Positions 15,370-21,186 of a stretch of 21,186 nt of DNA are shown one piece after another. Position numbers and translations under genes: made by a program. Below the pieces are notes generated by a model. It did not search any database. It had not been told where the DNA came from and saw only the letters and a list, made by a program, of their open reading frames with translations. The stretch lies in NCBI GenBank assembly GCA_964392615.1, contig CAYMRB010000137.1:1-21186 (forward strand), written 5' to 3'. Position 1 is the first letter of the stretch; each line of letters starts with the position of its first letter. This DNA is from CAYMRB01 sp964392615. GTDB taxonomy: Bacteria > Planctomycetota > UBA8108.

Positions 15370-16713
15370 ATGAGGAAAGCACGCATCGGAATGCACCTGG
15401 TCGCGACGGTTGTGCTAACCGCCGCACGAGTCAAGGCGGATGCCGTCGCTGACGAGTCCCTCAAGTACTGGCCGCAGTGGAGGGGGCCGACTTGGAACGG
15501 CGTGGCCTCGCAAGCTGATCCTCCGGTGACTTGGAGCGAGACGGAGAACTTGCGGTGGAAGACGCCTGTCGAGGGCCGCGGCTGGGCGACTCCGATCGTC
15601 TGGGCCGACCGGATCTTTCTGCTGACCGCGATCGCCCTCGACAGGAAGATGCCCATCCCGGATGTCATTCCTCCCGGTACGCCGAACATCAACGAGCATC
15701 CCCAGGTGATCGGTTCGTGGAAACCGCAGAGATTCGCGATCGTTTGCATCCGCCGGGCCACCGGCAAGCTGCTTTGGAGCAAGACCGTCTGCGAGGGGAT
15801 GCCGCACCAGGGTCATCACAACAAGGGTGGGTTCGCCTCGGCGTCGCCGGTGACGGACGGCCAGCACATCTACGCCTACTTCGGTTCCTTCGGGCTCTAC
15901 TGCTACGACTTCGAGGGGCAGTTCGTTTGGAAGAGAGACTTCGAGCCGCAGGCGATGGAGGACTCGTTGGGCGAAGGCAGCTCGCCGGCGCTTGCCGGGA
16001 AGACCCTGGTGATCGTCGTAGACCAGGAGCTGCAGTCGTACGTGGTGGCGATCGACAAGCGGACCGGCAAGGAGATCTGGAGGCAGAATCGCGACGAGCC
16101 CTCGAACTGGAGCACGCCGCGCATCTTCGCCCACGCGGGTCGCCGCCAGGTGGTTGTTCACGGGAAGACCGTACGAGCGTACGACTTGACCACGGGAGAG
16201 CTGCTTTGGCGATGCGGCGGTCACACCGCGAGCGCGATTCCCATGCCAGCGGTCGGGCATGGCTTGGTGTTTACCGCGAGCGGTTGGCGGAAGGACACGC
16301 TCCAAGCGATCAGGCTGGGGCAGCGCGGTGACTTGACCGGCAGCAAGAATGTCGTCTGGTCACTCCATCGCGGCACGCCCTACGTGCCCTGTCCGATGCT
16401 CTGGGGCGAGGAGCTCTATCTGCTGGAAGACCGGAGCTTCCTCTCTTGCCTCCGCGCGATCGATGGCGAGCGTCACTACCTGAAGCGCCGCTTGCCCGGA
16501 TCGCTCAGCTTCAGCGCGTCGCCAGTCGGCGCGGCGGACCGCATCTACTTGCTCAGCGAGGAGGGCAGGACGGTCGTTCTGCAACGCGGACCGCAATTGA
16601 AAGTGCTTGCGATCAACGAATTGAATGAGAGGTTCCAAGCATCGCCAGCTATTGTCGGCGACGCCATCTACCTGCGGGGCAATGAACATCTGTTCTGCTT
16701 CGCGAAGCCCTGA
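15370..16713 (+). CDS. Secreted PQQ-like beta-propeller protein (BamB-like repeats)
   Basis: 447 residues from ATG 15370. The frame is open to an ATG at 15292, but the basic start MRKARIG and hydrophobic run to VKADAVADE form a signal peptide, so the later start is preferred. The mature part opens with Y-W-P-Q-W-R-G-P, the usual start of planctomycete propeller proteins. Blade motifs include VCIRRATGKLLWSK, LYCYDFEGQFVWKR, VVAIDKRTGKEIWRQ and VRAYDLTTGELLWR, with closing YLRGNEHLFCF. Family members are exported binding or scaffold proteins; residues for a PQQ-linked dehydrogenase are not evident. It is unrelated in layout to the propeller gene at 1-3363, which is much larger and has a methyltransferase insert. 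Spacing to both neighbours is about 100 bases, so it may share their transcript. Confidence 0.86.
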   Translation: MRKARIGMHLVATVVLTAARVKADAVADESLKYWPQWRGPTWNGVASQADPPVTWSETENLRWKTPVEGRGWATPIVWADRIFLLTAIALDRKMPIPDVIPPGTPNINEHPQVIGSWKPQRFAIVCIRRATGKLLWSKTVCEGMPHQGHHNKGGFASASPVTDGQHIYAYFGSFGLYCYDFEGQFVWKRDFEPQAMEDSLGEGSSPALAGKTLVIVVDQELQSYVVAIDKRTGKEIWRQNRDEPSNWSTPRIFAHAGRRQVVVHGKTVRAYDLTTGELLWRCGGHTASAIPMPAVGHGLVFTASGWRKDTLQAIRLGQRGDLTGSKNVVWSLHRGTPYVPCPMLWGEELYLLEDRSFLSCLRAIDGERHYLKRRLPGSLSFSASPVGAADRIYLLSEEGRTVVLQRGPQLKVLAINELNERFQASPAIVGDAIYLRGNEHLFCFAKP

Positions 16714-16833
16714 CGCGCAGCCGGGAGGCAGTGGGTCCGTTCGCTGCCACGAACGCTTCGGAGGGCTGCTCGAGTACTATTATCGGGAAGCCGGATGACG
16801 TTTCTTGACCACGCGGCCAAGAGGAATGGAGCG

Positions 16834-18954
16834 ATGATCCCCTGCCTTCGAGCGATGAGTGCGATCGGGATGCTGTGTCTCGCCGCCGATGCCAGCATCG
16901 CCGCGGACACGATCGACCCGGAGAAGTTGGCTCGGCCGACGAACGCTCAGTATCGGTACCACGAGCTGGAACGGATCATGTTCATCCACTTCCATCCAGG
17001 CACGTGGCACGGGCTCGAGTACGACAACGGCAAGACCGACTTACGCGAGATCAACCCGACCAAGCTGGACACGGACCAATGGTGCGAGGCCGCCAAGAGC
17101 TGGGGCGCGAAGCAGATCCTCTACGTGGCCAAGCACTGCGGTGGCTTTTGTTGGTGGCAGACTGACACGACCGAGTACTCGATCAAGAACACCCCCTACA
17201 AAGACGGCCGTGGCGACGTGCTGAGGGAGATCACTGACTCCTGCAGGAAGTACGGCCTGAAGTTCGGCGTCTACGTGTATCCGGGCGACCCCGCGTGGGC
17301 AGCCGGAATCGGTACGGGCGGAATCACCGCAGACCCGGCCAAGCAGGAAGCCTACAACGAGGTGTTGCGGCAGCAGTTGACGGAGACATGGACGCGATAC
17401 GGCGAAATCTTCGAGGCCTGGTTCGACGGTAGCTGCAAGGTGCCGATCGCCGATCTGGTCGAGACGCACCTCTCCGAAGCGGTCATCCTGCAAAGTCCGC
17501 AGGCCAACATCCGTTGGGTCGGCAACGAAGCCGGCCTCGCACCCTACCCGGCCTGGAACTCGCTGAGCTCGAAAGACCTCGCGACGGGCGTCTCCACATC
17601 GCTCCACGGCAACCCCGACGGCGACGCCTGGGCACCGCTCGAATGCGACGTGCCGCTCTACGATCACGCCTGGCTGTGGTCGAAGGAGAAGGAGAAGCTC
17701 CGTCGCTCGCTCAACGAGCTGTTGAACATCTACTACAAATCGGTCGGACGGGGCGCCGTGATGCTGCTGAACGCCACGCCGAACACCGACGGCCTGATCC
17801 CAGAGGGCGACCTGGCTCGGTATCGCGAACTGGGCGAGGAGCTCGATCGCCGCTTCGCCCATCCGATCGGAGAGACTGCCGGCCAAGGCGCGCTCCATAC
17901 GATTCAGTTCGAGCGACCGACCGAGATCAACCAGTTCCTGATCATGGAGGATTTTCGCTACGGCGAGCGGGTCCGTGGCTTTGTCGTCGAAGCACGCACG
18001 ACGGCCGGACAGTGGGAGACGCTCAACACCGGCAGCAGTGTCGGACGCAAACGGATCGTCGTGTTCGATCCGGTCGAGGCGACGAAGGTGGCGCTACGGA
18101 TCACCGAGAGCGTCGGTAAGCCGCTCGTTCGTGACTTCAAGGTGTACTTCGTGCCGGGCGACAACGAGTTCCTCTACGAGCCACCGACGCTGCAGAAGGC
18201 GATCTCGACAGGCGCCAGCGCGACGGCCAGCGACGAGCACAGCGAACCGTTCTTGGCCGGGAGGATCTGTGACGGCAACCGGAGCACGCGCTGGGCCACC
18301 GGTTCGAAGTGGGGGACGCCCGAGGCGATGACGCCGCCTTATGCCGCGTGGATCGAGCTGGATCTGGGCGAAGAACGGACGGCCGATGCGATGGCCGTGG
18401 CCGAGGGTTGGAACCGCACGAGGAGATTCCGCGTCGAGTATCGCTCGGGCACGGACGACGAGTGGAAGACGGCCTTGAGCGGCACCACGCTCGGCGCCAA
18501 GTACCACCGGAAGTTTCCTGCGGTCGCGGGCCGGTTCTGGCGACTCAACATCCTCGAGTCGCTCGACTCCCCAACCATCTGGGAGTGGCAGCTGTTCGAC
18601 ACGCGCGAGGCCGACAAGTGGCAGAAATGCGGCTCTGTCGGTCCCGATCGATTCGACAACGGCGTCGCCCGAATCGACGTCGACCTGCGGCCTCATATCA
18701 CCAAGCCGGGCCAGTTTCTGGTACGGCTGGATGATCTGGGTGAGTCGAGCGTCGACCTCCAGGGCATCCAGCTCCTCTACAACCGTCGGGAAGTTCTCGC
18801 CGGCTTGCTCTCCCCGATCGAGGACGGCGAGCTCTACAATATCAATCGCACGGCCGCTGTTGTCGAGCAATCGGAGATCACGTTGAGATTGACGCTGAGA
18901 ACCGACAAGCCTCGAGGCGTGCGGCTGGAGATCTGCATCAAGCGAGCATTCTGA
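16834..18954 (+). CDS. Secreted GH29 alpha-L-fucosidase with F5/8 type C (discoidin/CBM32-like) domain
   Basis: 706 residues from ATG 16834. An in-frame ATG lies at 16795, but GAGGA at 16821-16825 and the signal peptide MIPCLRAMSAIG to ASIA before AD fit the later start. GH29 enzymes release L-fucose with retention. Visible motifs: FIHFHPGTWHG (51-60), AKHCGGFCWWQT (99-110), AWFDGS with the likely nucleophile Asp198, a candidate acid/base Glu270 in PLECDVPLYDHAWLWS, and MLLNATPNTDGLIP. A beta domain follows the barrel (about 350-445), then an F5/8 type C domain at 455-590 (GASATASDEHSE, CDGNRSTRWAT, WIELDLGEERTADAMAV, FWRLNILES), and a last beta-sandwich to 706. In the position where many GH29 enzymes have K-H-H, this one has K-H-C. 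Its neighbour is a sulfatase, so a sulfated fucan or fucosylated sulfated glycan is the likely target. Confidence 0.9.
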   Translation: MIPCLRAMSAIGMLCLAADASIAADTIDPEKLARPTNAQYRYHELERIMFIHFHPGTWHGLEYDNGKTDLREINPTKLDTDQWCEAAKSWGAKQILYVAKHCGGFCWWQTDTTEYSIKNTPYKDGRGDVLREITDSCRKYGLKFGVYVYPGDPAWAAGIGTGGITADPAKQEAYNEVLRQQLTETWTRYGEIFEAWFDGSCKVPIADLVETHLSEAVILQSPQANIRWVGNEAGLAPYPAWNSLSSKDLATGVSTSLHGNPDGDAWAPLECDVPLYDHAWLWSKEKEKLRRSLNELLNIYYKSVGRGAVMLLNATPNTDGLIPEGDLARYRELGEELDRRFAHPIGETAGQGALHTIQFERPTEINQFLIMEDFRYGERVRGFVVEARTTAGQWETLNTGSSVGRKRIVVFDPVEATKVALRITESVGKPLVRDFKVYFVPGDNEFLYEPPTLQKAISTGASATASDEHSEPFLAGRICDGNRSTRWATGSKWGTPEAMTPPYAAWIELDLGEERTADAMAVAEGWNRTRRFRVEYRSGTDDEWKTALSGTTLGAKYHRKFPAVAGRFWRLNILESLDSPTIWEWQLFDTREADKWQKCGSVGPDRFDNGVARIDVDLRPHITKPGQFLVRLDDLGESSVDLQGIQLLYNRREVLAGLLSPIEDGELYNINRTAAVVEQSEITLRLTLRTDKPRGVRLEICIKRAF

Positions 18955-18971
18955 CCTGCACGTCTCACTAT

Positions 18972-18975
18972 GGAG
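18972..18975 (+). promoter_or_regulatory. Ribosome binding site favouring the sulfatase start at 18982
   Basis: GGAG lies six bases before the ATG at 18982, within the first codons of the alternative start at 18970. It supports the later start, which also begins the signal peptide. Confidence 0.45.
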
Positions 18976-18981
18976 TCTCTC

Positions 18982-20478
18982 ATGAGCTACTTCCTGACGG
19001 CGACGCTACTGGTTCTCTCGGTGTCCTCGGCGGCCGCCGACTCGACACCGGTAGCCGGCGAACCGAAGCGCGAATCGCTGAGACCTACACTGCCTTCCGC
19101 CGAACCCAACGTCTTGTTCATCATCTCCGACGATCTGGGCGCTCAGTCGCTCGGATGCTACGGCAACACCCAGTGCAAGACGCCCAACCTGGACGGCCTG
19201 GCTGCGCGAGGCAGCCGTTTCACGCGCGCATATTGTCAGTATCCGGTCTGTGGCCCCTCACGCGCCGCGCTCATGTCGGGTATGTACGCGCAGATCATCG
19301 GTGTCACTTCCAATGGCCAATCCGCCCGCTTCACGGCCAACTTGGGTGAGCGGCCGTCCATGTCGCAGCACTTCATCAACCATGGCTACTACGCCGCACG
19401 CGTGAGCAAGATCTATCACATGCGCGTGCCGGGCGACATCACTGCGGGCGTGGACGGTCCGGACCACCCACGGTCCTGGACAGCACGCTTCAACTGTCAA
19501 GCGCCCGAGCAATGGACCAAGGGCGAACACGACCATCTATCGAGGGGGCGACTCAGGCCCGATCCAGAACGGAAGATCCACTACGGTCTGGGCTACGGTG
19601 GCGCGTTCTACGTCGTACGCGGGGCCAGCGACGGCGCCGAACAGGCCGATCACAAGGCCGCGGCCAAGGCTGTGGAGCTTCTGGAGCAACGCGCAGAAGA
19701 CCGCAGGCCTTTCTTCTTGGCCGTGGGCTTGGTTCGCCCCCACGTACCGCTGGTAGCGCCCGCGCGTTTTTTCGATCCCTATCCCGCCGAGCAGATGAAG
19801 CTGCCGCCGGTCGTCGAAGGCGACTGGGACGACATCCCTCGACCGGCCCTCAACGGCAGTAGCCAGAGCCGCGGCCTGGACTCGAAGCTCAAGAAGCAGA
19901 AAGTACTGGAGGCTTACTACGCGTCCGTCTCGTACATGGACGCGCAGGTGGGCAAGATCCTCGCGGCACTGGATCGCCTGGAGCTGCGCAAGAACACGAT
20001 CGTGGTGTTCACGGCCGACCACGGCTATCACCTCGGCGAGCATGATCTCTGGCAGAAGATGCATCTGCAAGACGAGTCCACCAATATCCCCCTCATTATT
20101 CATGTGCCCGGACGCAAGCCTGGCAAGACCGGCGCGCTCTCGCAGCAGATCGATATCTATCCCACGTTGGCGGATCTCTGCGGCCTGGACGTACCGCCGC
20201 ACGTGCAGGGCAAGAGTCTGGTGCCGGCACTCGACGATCCCGACGCGGTCGTTCACGAATCCGTCTACTGCTTACGTTCCAGGAGCGATCACCTGCTGCG
20301 TACGGACCGCTGGGCGCTGATTCAGTACAAGGACGGAAGTGCTGGCGTTGAGCTGTATGACATGCACCGGGATCCGGGGCAGCTCACCAATCTCGCGACG
20401 GATCCCGGGTACGCAGGCACGTTGACGGAACTGAACGAGAAGCTGAAGGCGAAACTCGCCAGCATGAAGGCTCCCTGA
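18982..20478 (+). CDS. Secreted type I sulfatase, iduronate-2-sulfatase-like
   Basis: 498 residues from ATG 18982 (an ATG four codons upstream is possible). The signal peptide runs to SSAAADS. Type I sulfatases remove sulfate esters and need a formylglycine made from a Cys or Ser. Here that is Cys90 in VCGPSRAALMSG, the full C-x-P-S-R-x-x-x-x-G signature. Metal residues are visible in LFIISDDLG (D50, D51) and in TADHGYHLGEHDLW (D346, H347). GLVRPHVPLVAP and KMHLQDESTNIPLIIHVPG place it near iduronate-2-sulfatases. A separate formylglycine-generating enzyme is needed and is not in this window. The start is 27 bases after the fucosidase stop, which argues strongly for one transcript. It is convergent with the small regulator gene, nine bases between stop codons. 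Confidence 0.92.
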   Translation: MSYFLTATLLVLSVSSAAADSTPVAGEPKRESLRPTLPSAEPNVLFIISDDLGAQSLGCYGNTQCKTPNLDGLAARGSRFTRAYCQYPVCGPSRAALMSGMYAQIIGVTSNGQSARFTANLGERPSMSQHFINHGYYAARVSKIYHMRVPGDITAGVDGPDHPRSWTARFNCQAPEQWTKGEHDHLSRGRLRPDPERKIHYGLGYGGAFYVVRGASDGAEQADHKAAAKAVELLEQRAEDRRPFFLAVGLVRPHVPLVAPARFFDPYPAEQMKLPPVVEGDWDDIPRPALNGSSQSRGLDSKLKKQKVLEAYYASVSYMDAQVGKILAALDRLELRKNTIVVFTADHGYHLGEHDLWQKMHLQDESTNIPLIIHVPGRKPGKTGALSQQIDIYPTLADLCGLDVPPHVQGKSLVPALDDPDAVVHESVYCLRSRSDHLLRTDRWALIQYKDGSAGVELYDMHRDPGQLTNLATDPGYAGTLTELNEKLKAKLASMKAP

Positions 20479-20487
20479 TCGAGAGCC

Positions 20488-20871
20488 CTACCCCTCCTCG
20501 AGCAAGCGAAGCCGTTCCTGTGCGGCGCGCTTTCCAAGACCACGAATGGAGACGAGCGCTGCGAGCTGCTCCTTTCGCGGCCTCGACTTGCCGTGCTCCC
20601 AATTGTAGACGGTGAGCGGCGCGACGCCGACGAGTCTCGCGTAGTCCTTCGCGGAGAGGCCGAGCTTCTGTCGATGGCTTCGAAGTCCCGCGGCGGAGAA
20701 CCGCGCGCCTTCCGCGAGCTCGAGCGAAGGTCTCTTGCCGATCCGCTTTCGTTCCTCGCGTTCGAACGTAGCGACCTTCCGCTCGAGCGCCCCGACGCGT
20801 CGCTTGAGATCTGCGATGTCGCGACGCTGTTGAGCTGACTGCTTTCGGAGCGCCTCGGTGCCCTTCTTCAC
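20488..20871 (-). CDS. Helix-turn-helix (XRE-like) DNA-binding protein with N-terminal coiled coil, probably truncated at its start
   Basis: 127 residues if read from the GTG at 20871. Residues 10-42 are charged and heptad-like (QRRDIADLKRRVGALERKV), predicting a coiled coil for dimerisation. Residues 62-112 form an HTH of the XRE/Cro type: LRSHRQKLGLSAKDYARLVG, then VAPLTVYNWEHGKSRPRKEQ, where the conserved Y-x-W-E-x-G-K-x-x-P-R marks the recognition helix and its end. The coding frame continues upstream of the GTG for 13 sense codons that fit the same coiled coil, back to an in-frame TAG at 20911-20913, and beyond that to ATG 20931. The GTG has no good ribosome site. The gene may therefore be a recent nonsense mutant, or be translated from the GTG in shortened form. 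Target genes are unknown. Confidence 0.75.
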   Translation of the reverse strand: MKKGTEALRKQSAQQRRDIADLKRRVGALERKVATFEREERKRIGKRPSLELAEGARFSAAGLRSHRQKLGLSAKDYARLVGVAPLTVYNWEHGKSRPRKEQLAALVSIRGLGKRAAQERLRLLEEG

Positions 20872-20931
20872 CTCTTTCTTTGCGAGTCGTGTGATCTCTT
20901 CTCGGAGGGCCTAGGCGAGGGAGGTGGACAT
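20872..20931 (-). pseudogene. Original 5' end of the HTH gene, interrupted by an amber codon
   Basis: On the minus strand this reads ATG (20931) M-S-T-S-L-A, TAG (20913-20911), then A-L-R-E-E-I-T-R-L-A-K-K-E running in frame into the HTH gene. A ribosome site GGAG (20938-20941, minus strand) lies six bases before that ATG, better than anything before the GTG at 20871. The simplest reading is that one base change created the stop at codon 7. Confidence 0.65.
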
Positions 20932-20937
20932 CGGATA

Positions 20938-20941
20938 CTCC
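20938..20941 (-). promoter_or_regulatory. Ribosome binding site of the original HTH gene start
   Basis: GGAG on the minus strand, six bases upstream of ATG 20931. It supports that ATG as the ancestral start of the interrupted regulator gene. Confidence 0.45.
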
Positions 20942-20974
20942 GGCGAGTGTGGGGGCTTGGGGCAATCGGCGGCT

Positions 20975-21014
20975 GTCTAAGTGCCGCCTTTCACAAGTTC
21001 CTGCGCATACGAGC
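20975..21014 (+). repeat. Left arm of a 40-base imperfect inverted repeat
   Basis: Its core ACAAGTTCCTGCGCATACGAGC (20993-21014, first 20 bases shown by position) matches the reverse complement of 21108-21130 at 20 of 22 positions plus one inserted base. The preceding CTAAGTGCCGCCTTT also matches the outer part of the right arm in weaker form. Confidence 0.75.
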
Positions 21015-21107
21015 GGCATCTACGCCCGCTGGATTTGTTGCGCTCAGTCGACTATGCGCCTCCGGCATGGACTCCTTCGCGCGCCGCGCCAGCGAACGAA
21101 TCTGCTC

Positions 21108-21147
21108 GCTCGATATGCACAGGAACTTGCAAAACACGGCACTAAGT
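21108..21147 (-). repeat. Right arm of the 40-base imperfect inverted repeat
   Basis: On the minus strand it reads CTTAGTGCCGTGTTTT, then GCAAGTTCCTGTGCATATCG and AGC, paralleling the left arm. The arms are separated by 93 bases. The outer end overlaps the 17-base palindrome at 21136-21152. Confidence 0.75.
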
Positions 21148-21152
21148 GCCGT
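21136..21152. repeat. 17-base perfect palindrome
   Basis: ACGGCACT-A-AGTGCCGT has two perfect 8-base arms around one central base. It overlaps the outer end of the right inverted-repeat arm; the left arm keeps only half of it (TAAGTGCCG). It could be a protein-binding site or a recombination core. There is no T-run for a terminator. Confidence 0.7.
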
Positions 21153-21186
21153 CGGTCAGAAGTTTTCGTGCAAATCCCTAAAGTTC

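Larger units (their letters stand above)
20932..21186. other. Right-end stretch without a convincing gene
   Basis: These 255 bases contain the inverted repeat pair and palindrome listed separately. The base composition is lower in GC than the rest of the window in its last 70 bases. One short minus-strand frame (20991-21137) lies between the repeat arms but has no support as a gene. Confidence 0.5.

Noticed and set aside
16778..16783. TATTAT as a -10 element before the fucosidase gene
   Set aside because: There is no matching -35 hexamer at 16-18 bases, and the gene may be read from an upstream promoter.
20991..21137. Minus-strand frame of 48 codons (GTG start) between the inverted-repeat arms, with an inner ATG at 21068 and AAGGAG before it
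   Set aside because: The start and end lie within the repeat arms, AAGGAG is only three bases from the ATG, and the peptide has no recognisable feature. It may be a chance frame or an element remnant.

Overview
The window is high-GC bacterial DNA with a gene repertoire typical of Planctomycetota or a near relative. The clues are two PQQ-type beta-propeller proteins with the W-P-x-W-R opening, a sulfatase of the iduronate-2-sulfatase type, a GH29 fucosidase with discoidin domain, a Tat-exported metallophosphoesterase, an FHA protein with one membrane helix, and many predicted signal peptides. The phylum is inferred from gene content only; there is no rRNA or other marker. I saw no tRNA, rRNA, CRISPR array or complete insertion sequence.

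Layout. Positions 1-3363 (minus) hold one long exported PQQ-propeller gene that runs off the left edge and carries a methyltransferase-like fold in its middle. Divergent from it are a secreted protein of unknown function (3539-4795, plus) and a secreted alpha/beta-hydrolase (4881-5771, plus). The hydrolase meets a membrane-anchored YVTN-type propeller (5774-6892, minus) tail to tail with two bases between stop codons. Divergent again is a Tat-exported metallophosphoesterase fused to a nucleoside-hydrolase-like domain (7086-9461), then a 66-residue membrane protein (9644-9844) and a large FHA/transmembrane protein (10009-12852).

After a 289-base gap, four plus-strand genes follow (13142-20478): a transglutaminase-like protein, a PQQ-propeller protein, a GH29 alpha-L-fucosidase and a sulfatase. 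All four have signal peptides. I infer that the fucosidase and sulfatase act together outside the cytoplasm on a sulfated fucose-containing glycan; the other two may be accessory or structural. No SusC/SusD-like transporter is present.

The right end holds a minus-strand helix-turn-helix gene that appears to have an amber codon near its original start, then a non-coding stretch with a pair of inverted repeats of about 40 bases and a 17-base palindrome. The points most worth a second look are the exported propeller/methyltransferase chimera, the phosphoesterase/nucleoside-hydrolase fusion, the amber codon, and the terminal inverted repeat.
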